Source of the DNA: Verrucomicrobiota bacterium
GTDB lineage: Bacteria; Verrucomicrobiota; Verrucomicrobiia; Verrucomicrobiales; Akkermansiaceae
Length of the DNA stretch: 64,000 nucleotides
Assembly (NCBI GenBank): GCA_017301995.1
Contig: JAFLEH010000031.1
Span: forward strand, 26,311 to 90,310
Reading direction: 5' to 3'
The notes under the pieces are model-generated. The model did not search any database. It had not been told where the DNA came from and was given only the letters and a program-made list of their open reading frames with translations. The position numbers and the translations under genes are program-made. Positions 36,005-44,789 of the stretch are shown here, piece after piece (within the stretch, counting starts at the first letter, position 1; each line of letters begins with the position of its first letter).

Positions 36005-39000
36005 TCACTTTCCATACACCCTCAGCCGCGAATACGTCGTCGTGCCGACAGGGCCGATGTCGGAATGATCGTCCAGCGCCTCGACCGCATGGGTCTTGCC
36101 CAACCGGACTTTCGTCGGATCGCCGGGAAACCGGTCGCGGCCGAACGTCGCGAGCGATTGCCACTTGGCGTCACCCGGACAGCGCGCTTCCGCGCGGATT
36201 TCGCTGTCGAATAGAACGAGCCTGAGCACGGCCGCCCCTCCGCGGAGGTCGCCGGTGATCTTCTGCGGTGCGGCGGTGGAGTCGATCCCGAACTTGCCGC
36301 CTGGCGAGCGCAGGTTGATCCGGAGTTGCTGGCCGCCGGGCCAGACAAGCGCCATACCCGGCCCCCAGGTTTCCCCTTGGTCGCCATCGGTGGCTAACAA
36401 GGTCTCAACCGCCGTTGTTCCCGCAGGCAGACTCCTTTCGGCCAGAATCGAGATGTGGGCGTAGGCGTTCAGCGCCAGCGATCCGTCCGCCGCGGTGATC
36501 GATGTTCCCGGAAGTTTCGATGGTATGAGCTTCCATTCCGCCCCGAGCGGTCTGTCGAAGCGATCTTCTAGCAAAATTCTCCGGTCGGTTAGCTTCTCAT
36601 CCGGAATCGAGGGCCCTGCCGCAGCCTGGGTGGCCGCCGCAAGCTCGGCCGCCGTCGCGGGCCGCAATTCGTCCACCGCGAGATCATCGATGACAATCGC
36701 GTCCCCGCCATCTCGAAACAGCGCCAGATAGGATCCGGGATCATCGCGGGTGACGAACTCGCCGCTGACCCCGCCCGGTTTGTTGTCGGGCAGGTTCGGA
36801 AACTTCAGCTCCAGAACGGTGCGCCCTTTTGAGATCGCGGTTAGGCGACCCTGGCCGAGTGTGAGGCAGGAAATCCGGTATTTGGTGGCCGGTTTCAGCG
36901 GGAGCGACGATGGCAGCGTGCGCACGACGCAGCCGTTGTCGCGGCTTTTCAGCGAGAACCGGCCGTTGATGGTGTCGCGCGTGTGCGGAGGGTTGCTTTC
37001 GGATAGATGGGTGCGTTCGCCGGGACAGCAGGTGAACGGCCCGTAGCCGCCGGTCTCGATGTGCTCGAAATCCTCCCAGAACGTGTGCTTGGCCGCTTCC
37101 GGAGACACCGATGTTCCGACAACTCGCACATCGTCAAACTCGACGGAACCGCCGGCGGGGTCGCCGATGAGTTCGATGGCATTGCTTGCTCCGGCGGTGA
37201 AAACAACCCGAAGACGTTGATAGAAACTGCCGGTTCTGGGATCATTGGGCGCGCTGTGGCGAACGCTGAAATTGTTTGATGAAACAATGTGGATCTTGTC
37301 GTCGCAGCGGACCCCCAAGGAGGCCGCCCCACCCCCGGTGGCCTGCGCCCAAACGGTGGCGGCATAGGTTCCGCCCTCCTTGATTCCCGAAATTCCCTGT
37401 GAGATTCCGCTCTTGGCCCCTGAAACGATGAGCCGTGGATTGCCGTTCTTATCCGCCTCCACGCGTGCGTTTTCTCCACCCTTCCAGCCGGTCAGATCAT
37501 AACTGTCGAACCCTGGATTCACCAGGTGCCCGCCATCGCCCCAGACCATTGGCGGCCTGGCGGGTGCTTCTTTCGGATAGAGCACGGACGCGGTTTTCGC
37601 CGGCAGCTTGATCGTCACCTTGCCATCCTTCGCGTTCACCACCGTCTTCCCGCCGCGTCCGCGGTCGCTCGGTTGATAGAGCGCGAGTCCCTCCGCCGGC
37701 CATCCGGGCGGCAGATCGCGGGTGATATCGCCGCCGTTGTCCGACCACAGATAGATCTTCTCCGGTTTGTCGGGCGGCCATGGAACAAAGAGATTCGAGT
37801 TTCCACCATCGCCGGTCCAAGTCATCAGGAGACGGCCATCCTGGCTCACCGAAACATCGTTTCCGGACTTCGCCACCTTCACGCCACCGCCGAATTCGGC
37901 CGATTCGCCGGGCGTCCATTTGAGCAGCTCGAAATGTTGGAGAAACTTGGCGGGCAACCGCGCGGAAAACGTGCGATTGATGAAGTTGTGAAAACTGTGT
38001 TGGTTCTGCCAGCCCATGAATCCGTCCGTATCGGCCCTGCCGCCGCGCAGGATCGGATCGTTGCCGAAAAGATCGCGGTCGGAGAACCAAAGAAACCGCT
38101 GGATGGTGTGCTTGGTGCCGCGCCAGTGGCCCCATACGATCCACGGGTCCACGCAGCAGTCCCCTTCGGAATACATCGGCAGACCGAGCGAGTTGATCTT
38201 GCGGGCGATCTGCGAGGCGGGCCAGCCGTTCTCCCAGTAGGTATCGACATAGACGCAATCGAGTTTCGGCAGATCGCGGCGCATCGCGTCCAGCGCCCCA
38301 AACAGGCGGCCTGACCTAACATCCTTGTCTTTGTCGAGCATGTGGGCGTGATCCAGCCAGGCCCATCCGCCGACCAGGTTGCCCTGCGCGTTCCGGCGGA
38401 GGATCTCGGGCTGATAGCGGTGAGCTTCCGGGTAAGCTTCGGAGGCATTGATATGGATTCCGATCCGCGCGTGGTGCTTTCCGGCATTTTCCAACAGGAA
38501 GTTGAGATCTTTCAGCCCACCGGCGCGGTCGTTCCAGTGGCCGGAATAGTCGGTGTTGGCGCTGTCATGGCCCTCGGAAGAGAATCCCTTGATGAGAATC
38601 TGGTTGGGAAGCCCGTCGGTGGCGAGTTCGATCTTCTTGATTTCATCGAGGATCTTCAGAAACGGCTGCTGCGCCCCGCTGGCGAAGTTCATCGCGATGT
38701 TCTCGCCCACCATTTCCCTAACCGTCTCATGGCCGAAGGGTTTCGGCATGCCGCGTCGGAACGCGATGGCCGCATCCTGCCAGTCGGCCATGGCGTTGCC
38801 GTTGAGATCCGGCGTCACGAAAACGCGGACCCAAGGAAGCTCGGCGGGAAGCGCCTCGTCATCATACTTGCGGTATTCCCACACCGGCGTCTGGGCGGCG
38901 AAGACCTTGACACCACCGGCTTCCGAAACCTGCCACGCGCAGCGATTCACATCGGTGAAATTGTTGGATCCCAGCCCCGCCGCAAGCGGACCGGCGGATA

Positions 39001-39541
39001 GAAACAGATAGTTGCCGGTGTCGCGATCACCAGCTTTCAACTCGGACAAGGGCGCGATGCGTTCGCGGAATGTGGCTCCGAACTGGTCATTGGTGTTGGT
39101 GGCATGGCAAACGGCCACGGCGGCGTCCGGACTGTCACCGCGAACCGACAGCACCGGATTGTTTGGAAACGCGAGCGTCCGCAGTTTGACCGTTCCTTTT
39201 TCCGCGATCCGCCCGGTTCTCAGCTCGAGACGGCCTTCCGCCACGCTGGCGAGGATTTCCACCGCGATCCGATCCGTAGGAAAGTCCAGCGTGTAGGAAA
39301 CGGACGCCGCGTCGCGGACGGCGGAGGTGATCCGGCACTCGGCCGCTTTTCCGTTCAGTTCAACCTGGCTCGCGCCATTGGCGGATCCCGTTAGAACGCC
39401 GCCCGACATTTGATAGCCGATCACCCGCGGATACCCGCGATCCATGCGGACTTCAAGCGCTCCGCTTGTCAGAACCAGCGGTTCGGCTCCGATAACCGGA
39501 GCAATTACGGCGCAATACAAGGCAATGGCGGTGGATTTCAT
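36005..39541 (-). CDS. Endo-alpha-N-acetylgalactosaminidase (GH101)
   Basis: 1178 residues from ATG 39541 (STAIALYCAVIAPVIGAEP signal peptide). The GH101 core is recognisable: LPKLDCVYVDTYWENGWPAS with the presumed nucleophile Asp, then LGLPMYSEGDCCVDPWIVWG with the presumed acid/base Glu, and RFLWFSDRDLFGNDPILRGG, FMGWQNQHSFHNFINRTFSA. Downstream are jelly-roll-like domains (SFDSYDLTGWKGG-type region ~700; EFDDVRVVGTSVSPEAAKHT; final ~200 residues concanavalin-like). GH101 enzymes release the core-1 disaccharide Gal-GalNAc from Ser/Thr of mucin-type O-glycans, so this strongly suggests growth on O-glycoproteins. Confidence 0.9.
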   Translation of the reverse strand: MKSTAIALYCAVIAPVIGAEPLVLTSGALEVRMDRGYPRVIGYQMSGGVLTGSANGASQVELNGKAAECRITSAVRDAASVSYTLDFPTDRIAVEILASVAEGRLELRTGRIAEKGTVKLRTLAFPNNPVLSVRGDSPDAAVAVCHATNTNDQFGATFRERIAPLSELKAGDRDTGNYLFLSAGPLAAGLGSNNFTDVNRCAWQVSEAGGVKVFAAQTPVWEYRKYDDEALPAELPWVRVFVTPDLNGNAMADWQDAAIAFRRGMPKPFGHETVREMVGENIAMNFASGAQQPFLKILDEIKKIELATDGLPNQILIKGFSSEGHDSANTDYSGHWNDRAGGLKDLNFLLENAGKHHARIGIHINASEAYPEAHRYQPEILRRNAQGNLVGGWAWLDHAHMLDKDKDVRSGRLFGALDAMRRDLPKLDCVYVDTYWENGWPASQIARKINSLGLPMYSEGDCCVDPWIVWGHWRGTKHTIQRFLWFSDRDLFGNDPILRGGRADTDGFMGWQNQHSFHNFINRTFSARLPAKFLQHFELLKWTPGESAEFGGGVKVAKSGNDVSVSQDGRLLMTWTGDGGNSNLFVPWPPDKPEKIYLWSDNGGDITRDLPPGWPAEGLALYQPSDRGRGGKTVVNAKDGKVTIKLPAKTASVLYPKEAPARPPMVWGDGGHLVNPGFDSYDLTGWKGGENARVEADKNGNPRLIVSGAKSGISQGISGIKEGGTYAATVWAQATGGGAASLGVRCDDKIHIVSSNNFSVRHSAPNDPRTGSFYQRLRVVFTAGASNAIELIGDPAGGSVEFDDVRVVGTSVSPEAAKHTFWEDFEHIETGGYGPFTCCPGERTHLSESNPPHTRDTINGRFSLKSRDNGCVVRTLPSSLPLKPATKYRISCLTLGQGRLTAISKGRTVLELKFPNLPDNKPGGVSGEFVTRDDPGSYLALFRDGGDAIVIDDLAVDELRPATAAELAAATQAAAGPSIPDEKLTDRRILLEDRFDRPLGAEWKLIPSKLPGTSITAADGSLALNAYAHISILAERSLPAGTTAVETLLATDGDQGETWGPGMALVWPGGQQLRINLRSPGGKFGIDSTAAPQKITGDLRGGAAVLRLVLFDSEIRAEARCPGDAKWQSLATFGRDRFPGDPTKVRLGKTHAVEALDDHSDIGPVGTTTYSRLRVYGK

Positions 39542-39636
39542 GGCAGAAGGAAACAAACGGAAAGGGTGATATACGGACACCGAGTGGCGCTTCTCTCGAC
39601 GGTTAGATCGTCGGACGGCCACCCGTCCCGGTCCGG

Positions 39637-40641
39637 TCATTTTGTCCCGGCGCCATTCTCCCGGACCTCAGGCCAGCCGTCCCGCGACCATGTTAGGTCG
39701 GCGCTGCCGAGTGTCGAAAAACCGCGGAATTTCCGGTCATAATAGTGGAAGAACATCCGGGTGATGCCATTGCGGGTGACAAATGAGGCGTGGCCGGGTC
39801 CGATGCGGTCGCCCGCCGACCCCAGTAGCAACGTGCCGCCGCCGGTCGCGAGATCGCGGCCCTCGCGGTCGAGGTAGGGACCGGTGATCGCTTTGGAGCG
39901 CCCCATCCGGATCTCGTAGGTGCTGTCCACACCACGGCAGCAAAGCCCCCAGTTCACGAAGAGATAATAGAACCCGTCGTGTCGCCACAGCGCGGGAGCC
40001 TCGATCTCCTCGTGCCAGGCGATCTGGCGGACCTCCTTGCGCTCCGGATGGGCGAGCCCGGTCCCGGGATCGAGTTCCATCAGATGAATCCCCTTCCAGA
40101 ACGATCCGAACACCAGCCAATGCCTGCCCTCCGCATCGATGAACGGCTGGGGATCGATCGCGTTGAACGAATCCCTCCCGCCGGAGCGGATGACGATGCC
40201 TTCGTCTTTCCATGCGTGTTTCGGATTGGCGGGATCCAACACGGGACCCGTGGCCAATCCGATCGCCGAAGTGTTTTTTCCGAACGCCGAGACCGAGTAA
40301 TAGATCCGGTAGCGGTCGTTCACCCGGATCAGATCGGGAGCCCACAGATGACCCCGCTGCGAGGGAACGACCTCTTTGTGCCACGCCGGGAGATCCTTCA
40401 ACACCGGCGGTCCCTGCTCCCAGGTCTTCAGATCCTTTGAGAACCGCGTCGCGATGCCGTTTCCGGTTGATAGGATCCACCACATCTCCCCTTCCTTCAC
40501 CGGCGTGGCCGGATCGTGAAACTGTTGGGGAAAACCCTTGCCGCGCTGAATTCTAACCGGACTTTGGGCGGACGGCGGCTCCGCGGCCGGCAACACGGCT
40601 CCGGCAGCCAACAGGGCGATTGCGAAAGCGCGGAAACGCAT
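39637..40641 (-). CDS. GH43-type glycosidase (arabinan endo-1,5-alpha-L-arabinosidase-like)
   Basis: 334 residues from ATG 40641 (FRAFAIALLAAGAVLPAAEP signal peptide). Five-blade propeller motifs: QFHDPATPVKEGEMWWILST (catalytic-base Asp in HDP), HLWAPDLIRVNDRYRIYYSV, NAIDPQPFIDAEGRHWLVFG (second Asp) and EEIEAPALWRHDGFYYLFVN (general-acid Glu), in the order seen in GH43 arabinanases. Exported. The gene is between GH101 and a metallopeptidase gene; GH43 is broad, so the true linkage may differ. Confidence 0.9.
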   Translation of the reverse strand: MRFRAFAIALLAAGAVLPAAEPPSAQSPVRIQRGKGFPQQFHDPATPVKEGEMWWILSTGNGIATRFSKDLKTWEQGPPVLKDLPAWHKEVVPSQRGHLWAPDLIRVNDRYRIYYSVSAFGKNTSAIGLATGPVLDPANPKHAWKDEGIVIRSGGRDSFNAIDPQPFIDAEGRHWLVFGSFWKGIHLMELDPGTGLAHPERKEVRQIAWHEEIEAPALWRHDGFYYLFVNWGLCCRGVDSTYEIRMGRSKAITGPYLDREGRDLATGGGTLLLGSAGDRIGPGHASFVTRNGITRMFFHYYDRKFRGFSTLGSADLTWSRDGWPEVRENGAGTK

Positions 40642-40654
40642 GGTGATGGATTCT

Positions 40655-41380
40655 CTATCGGCCTTTGTCGGAAATCCCCCACAACCCACCGATCAGACGG
40701 TGGACGTCGGGCTCGGCGGTCATCAGCTCGCCGCGGTTGAAGGGGAAGAAATCATTCGTTCCGAAATAGGCCTCCGTCATTTCCGAAAAGAACTCCTTTT
40801 GGTCGGTTAGGCCGTAATGCCGCACCCGTTCGCCGGTGATCAGCAGCGCTTTGTCGCCCCTGCCGCTTTCCTTGAACGCCCGGTAGGCCGCGAGGATCCG
40901 CGGTTCCTCAAACCCGAGGATCTGGTCGTGATAGGCGTGGGCCAATTCGTGGAGAACGCACCACGGCTGGACATTGATCTGGCGCGGTTCCAACAACTGG
41001 GCCGCAACCGGAATGTGGACGCAGCGCGCGAGATCGGCGGCGTAACCGTGCGCCGTGAGCCAGCCGGCGCTCGGATGGTATTGCAGGTTGTTCAGCGCGC
41101 CATGACTGAGATCGAGCACAATGCCGAACCCCTGCAGCTTGCCGAGCGCGGGCTGCGGAACCACCGCCCTGATGTCGGCAAGCCGCCGCTCAAGCGAGTC
41201 GATTGCGCGTTTTCCGAGAGCGGCATCCGGCCCTGCTAACAAACGGTCGTCCACCCGCACCCGCCAGCCTTCCAACTCGCGAACCGTGTGGGACGCCGGC
41301 TTCGGGGCCTCCGCGGCGGCGAGCCACGGAACCAGGCAAAGCATGGTGATGAAACAGGCGGAAGATCGGATAACTGCCAT
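40655..41380 (-). CDS. Exported zinc-metallopeptidase-like protein
   Basis: 241 residues from ATG 41380 (IRSSACFITMLCLVPWLAAA signal peptide). CVLHELAHAYHDQILG gives an HExxH zinc motif, and a downstream KEFFSEMTEAYFGTNDFFPF supplies a probable third glutamate ligand, as in gluzincins of the anthrax-lethal-factor/ATLF-like type. The family name is an inference from these motifs. It is 13 nt upstream of GH43 and probably co-transcribed with it and GH101. Substrate unknown. Confidence 0.8.
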   Translation of the reverse strand: MAVIRSSACFITMLCLVPWLAAAEAPKPASHTVRELEGWRVRVDDRLLAGPDAALGKRAIDSLERRLADIRAVVPQPALGKLQGFGIVLDLSHGALNNLQYHPSAGWLTAHGYAADLARCVHIPVAAQLLEPRQINVQPWCVLHELAHAYHDQILGFEEPRILAAYRAFKESGRGDKALLITGERVRHYGLTDQKEFFSEMTEAYFGTNDFFPFNRGELMTAEPDVHRLIGGLWGISDKGR

Positions 41381-41505
41381 GATCGGATGGGGTGGAATGT
41401 TATAGCCCGGATCCGGGCGTTTCAGGCTACGCGGAGTATCCGGCCGATCTTGCATTTTGGCGCGCCGGGGCTTGACTGCTAGGCGGAGCCTGCTTTGCTC
41501 GGCGC

Positions 41506-42888
41506 ATGGATCTCGACGCCCTGAAACTCGCGCTGGCCGCATCACCGGACAATATTCCGCTGCTGATGCTGGTGGCGAAAGCCCATGAGGACCGCTTCGA
41601 ACTGGCCGACGCGCGGGCCTGTTTCGAGCGTGTCGTCGCGCTTCAACCCGGCCATCCCGCGGCTTCGCTTGGGATCGCGCGGCTGCTGGACATGGCCGGC
41701 GAGACCTCGCAGGCGGTGGTGCGGCTGGAGGCGCTTTGCGGCGCCCATCCGGACTTCGCGCCCGCGTGGCTGATGCGCGCCCGGCTCGCGCTCGACGAAG
41801 GCGAGGCCGTGCAGGCCCGCGCGTGGTATGACAAGGCGGTGGCGCTCGACCGCACGGTGGCCGATGACGATCTTCTATCTGCGATCCTCAAGGCCGGCGG
41901 CGGAACCCGCACCGCGATGACATCGGCCGGGCCGATGGAAATTGACGACGACGAGGAGGAGGATGACGACGGACCGTTCGACGGCATGGATGCGGTGGTC
42001 GCCCGCGATCTGGATCTCGAGTTCCGCGTGCGCGCCGACATCCGTTTCGCCGACGTGGGCGGCATGGACAAGGTCAAGGAGGACATCCGCATGAAGATCA
42101 TCCATCCGCTCAAAAATCCCGAGCTTTTCGCCGCCTACGGCAAGAAACCCGGCGGCGGCGTGCTGCTCTACGGACCTCCGGGATGCGGCAAGACATTGTT
42201 AGCCCGCGCCACCGCCGGCGAGATCAAGGCGGCGTTCTTTTCCGTCGGGCTCCATCATGTGCTCAACATGTTCATCGGCGAGAGCGAACAAAAGCTCCAC
42301 AAGATCTTCGAACTCGCCCGCAAGGCGGCGCCATCGGTGCTTTTCTTCGATGAGATCGACGCCCTCGCCGCCGACCGCCGTGACATGCGCCAATCCTGCG
42401 GCCGCGGGCTGATCAACCAGTTTCTCGAGGAACTGGATGGATCCCGCACCAGCAACGAGGGCGTGCTGATTCTAGGCGCCACCAACGCGCCATGGCATGT
42501 GGACGGCGCCTTCATGCGGCCCGGGCGCTTCGACCGCATGGTGTTTGTGCCGCCGCCGGACAACTCCGCCCGCGAGGAGATCGCCCGCATCCACGCACGG
42601 GGAAAACCGCTGGTGGACTTCGATCCCGCGCTCATTGCCAAAAAGAGCGAGGGCTTTTCCGGCGCCGATATCATGGCGGTGTTCGAGACCGCCACCGAAG
42701 CCGCTCTAACCGAAGCGATGCGCAAGGGCGCGGTGGTGCCGGTGAGCGGCAAGATGCTGCTCAACGCCTGCAAGGAAGTGAAACCATCCACCCGCAAGTG
42801 GTTCGATAGCGCGAAAAACCACGCGCTCTACGCCAACCAGAGCGGTTTCTACGACGATGTCCTGATCTATCTGGGGCTGAAGAAATGA
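41506..42888 (+). CDS. TPR-containing AAA+ ATPase (FtsH/Cdc48-like core)
   Basis: 460 residues. The N-terminal ~130 residues are TPR-like helices (AHEDRFELADARACFERVVA), then an acidic linker (DDDEEEDDD, ~147-155), then a classical AAA domain: VLLYGPPGCGKTLLARATAG (Walker A, ~223), SVLFFDEIDALAADR (Walker B) and HVDGAFMRPGRFDRMVFVPP (arginine finger region). No membrane span, so cytoplasmic. It overlaps the next TPR gene by 4 bp (ATGA), implying a joint function. It is similar to stand-alone AAA proteins linked with protein quality control; the client is unknown. Confidence 0.9.
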   Translation: MDLDALKLALAASPDNIPLLMLVAKAHEDRFELADARACFERVVALQPGHPAASLGIARLLDMAGETSQAVVRLEALCGAHPDFAPAWLMRARLALDEGEAVQARAWYDKAVALDRTVADDDLLSAILKAGGGTRTAMTSAGPMEIDDDEEEDDDGPFDGMDAVVARDLDLEFRVRADIRFADVGGMDKVKEDIRMKIIHPLKNPELFAAYGKKPGGGVLLYGPPGCGKTLLARATAGEIKAAFFSVGLHHVLNMFIGESEQKLHKIFELARKAAPSVLFFDEIDALAADRRDMRQSCGRGLINQFLEELDGSRTSNEGVLILGATNAPWHVDGAFMRPGRFDRMVFVPPPDNSAREEIARIHARGKPLVDFDPALIAKKSEGFSGADIMAVFETATEAALTEAMRKGAVVPVSGKMLLNACKEVKPSTRKWFDSAKNHALYANQSGFYDDVLIYLGLKK

Positions 42889-44144
42889 GCGTCCATCTCA
42901 ATCAAGGCAGATTTCTGAGAGAGCGGCGCCGGTTCGCGGAGGCCAAGGCCGCGATCCGCCAGCATCTGGCCATCGCTCCTAACGATTTTTCGGGGCACCT
43001 TGAACTCGCCATTACCGGATGGATGGAGGGCACGGACCGCCGCGCCGCGCTGGCCGACGTCGAACGGGCCATCGGCCTCGATCCGGAAAACCCGGCGGCG
43101 CACTGTGTGAGGTCGTCGATCCTCAACGCGCTCGACCGGCATCAGGAGGCGCTCGCCGCGGCCGACGAGGCGCGCGGACTGGATCCGGAGAACGCGTTCG
43201 CCTGGGAATGCCGGGCGCACGCCATGCTGGACATGCGCCGTTTGCCGGAGGCGGAGGAAGCCGCCCGGCAATCGCTCGCGCTCGATCCGATGGACGAATC
43301 GGCCTCCAATCTTCTATCCACCATCCTGCGCCTCCAACAGCGCTTCGATGAGGCGGAGGTGGAGATCGAACGCCACCTCGCCCGCGATCCGGAAAACGCG
43401 TGGACCTTCGCCACCGCCGGATGGACCGCGCTCAACCGCGGCGACCGCAAACAGGCCGAGGAACTGTTCCGCGAGGCGCTGCGGCTGGATCCGGAGATGG
43501 AACACGCGCGGATCGGGCTGCGCGAGGCCTACAAAGCGCGCTCCCTGTTCTATCGGCTCTACCTGCGCTGGGTGTTCTTCATGCAGCGCCACTCGGCGCA
43601 GAACCGCTGGCTGATCGTGATCGGCATTTACGTCGCCTTCCGGTTCGGCCGCGCCATCCTCGCCGCCGTCCACCCGCTGGCGGCGGTGCCGCTGGTCATC
43701 GCCTATCTGTTATTCGCGTTCGGCAGTTGGCTGGCCAGCGGTCTCGGCCATTTTCTGCTGCTGAAAGACCCGCTGGCACGGCTCTCGCTCACCCGCTCCG
43801 AGAAACTCGATGGCGCGGTGGTGGGCGGGCTGTTTCTCGGCGGAATCGCGCTGCTGGTTGGCGGCCTAACCATCCTACCGGTGGCGTTCGCCTTTCTCGG
43901 CGGCGCGATGACCGCCGCCGCGATTCCCGGCGGGATGGTTTTCGAAAACGAGTCGCCGAAAGGCCGGTTGGTCTTTGGCGCGCTGGCGCTCACCGTCCTC
44001 GCATGCGGCGCGGGTGCGTTTTTTCTCACTCTATCAGGCACCGGCGGCGAGGCTGGCGGACTCATCGGCATCGGAGCCTTGGCCGCAATGGCATCCACCT
44101 GGCTGGGCGGGATCCACTCCCTAACCAACGCGCCGCCGCGGTAG
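42885..44144 (+). CDS. TPR-repeat membrane protein
   Basis: 419 residues. The first ~225 residues are tandem TPR units (RERRRFAEAKAAIRQHLAIA; EEAARQSLALDPMDESASNL; ENAWTFATAGWTALNRGDRK). The second half holds four to six hydrophobic helices (LIVIGIYVAFRFGRAILAAV; VVGGLFLGGIALLVGGLTIL; LVFGALALTVLACGAGAFFL). TPRs are probably cytosolic and may recruit the AAA ATPase encoded just upstream, whose gene it overlaps. No enzymatic domain recognised. Confidence 0.85.
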   Translation: MSVHLNQGRFLRERRRFAEAKAAIRQHLAIAPNDFSGHLELAITGWMEGTDRRAALADVERAIGLDPENPAAHCVRSSILNALDRHQEALAAADEARGLDPENAFAWECRAHAMLDMRRLPEAEEAARQSLALDPMDESASNLLSTILRLQQRFDEAEVEIERHLARDPENAWTFATAGWTALNRGDRKQAEELFREALRLDPEMEHARIGLREAYKARSLFYRLYLRWVFFMQRHSAQNRWLIVIGIYVAFRFGRAILAAVHPLAAVPLVIAYLLFAFGSWLASGLGHFLLLKDPLARLSLTRSEKLDGAVVGGLFLGGIALLVGGLTILPVAFAFLGGAMTAAAIPGGMVFENESPKGRLVFGALALTVLACGAGAFFLTLSGTGGEAGGLIGIGALAAMASTWLGGIHSLTNAPPR

Positions 44145-44293
44145 TCTGCGGACCGAGCAGCCGGGAAGCCCGCCGATACCGGCCAAACGCAACAGCGGAC
44201 GCCCCGTCAGATTGTTATGGACCGGTACGTTCCGATCCGTAACATTGGCTGCGGGAAATCGAAACTCGATCCGTCAATACCGACACGATATCC

Positions 44294-44623
44294 ATGACCT
44301 TGCGCCAGTTCATCGAAGCGGCAGTAGCAGCCGAAGTCGCCGCTTATCGCGGCCGTCAGCGGGCCAAGCACCGCTTCAACTGGCTTTCCCTACCAACCTT
44401 GGAAGCCCGCCTCGCTGAGGGAAATGCAAGCTTCGGCCGCCAACCCACACCGCCCGTCATCGATCAGGAGGTCGCCATCCAGGCCGCGTTGGACGCGGTC
44501 TCGGATGGTGTCGTGTTGGTGTCCGTGGACGGTCGCCCTGTTCTCGATCCGGACTTGGAGATCCCGGCTGAGCTTCAGTCCACTGTCCGTTTCATCAAAC
44601 TCGTATCCCAACGCGGCTTGTGA
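44294..44623 (+). CDS. Small hypothetical protein
   Basis: 109 residues, no recognised family. The N-terminus TLRQFIEAAVAAEVAAYRGR is an amphipathic helix, followed by a basic stretch and an acidic middle (DQEVAIQAALDAVSDGVVLV). Codon use is like the neighbours and the frame is bordered by intergenic DNA on both sides. It precedes the DUF5724/DUF4132 gene by 166 bp, which include a cruciform repeat. A partnership with that protein is possible but unproven. Confidence 0.5.
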   Translation: MTLRQFIEAAVAAEVAAYRGRQRAKHRFNWLSLPTLEARLAEGNASFGRQPTPPVIDQEVAIQAALDAVSDGVVLVSVDGRPVLDPDLEIPAELQSTVRFIKLVSQRGL

Positions 44624-44654
44624 CCCTGCCACCCGTGCCCCGCACCCATCATCC

Positions 44655-44730
44655 GCATCGACGCTCGCAGAGCGCCGCTACAATGCGGTCCATGCGCGGC
44701 CTTGTAGCGGCGGTCTATGACCGTCGATGC
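44655..44730. repeat. REP-like cruciform repeat
   Basis: GCATCGACG (44655-44663) pairs with CGTCGATGC (44722-44730), and CGCCGCTACAA (44673-44683) pairs with TTGTAGCGGCG (44702-44712). The two internal insertions, CTCGCAGAG and GTCTATGAC, are each self-complementary 3-bp hairpins, so the single strand can fold as a four-armed structure. It lies in a 166-bp intergenic gap. Its form resembles REP/RAYT-mobilised palindromes. Confidence 0.65.
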
Positions 44731-44789
44731 CAATGTGTGGCCTATGACAAATTCATGGCCCAGATCCGCACTCCTTTGCTCCAACCACC

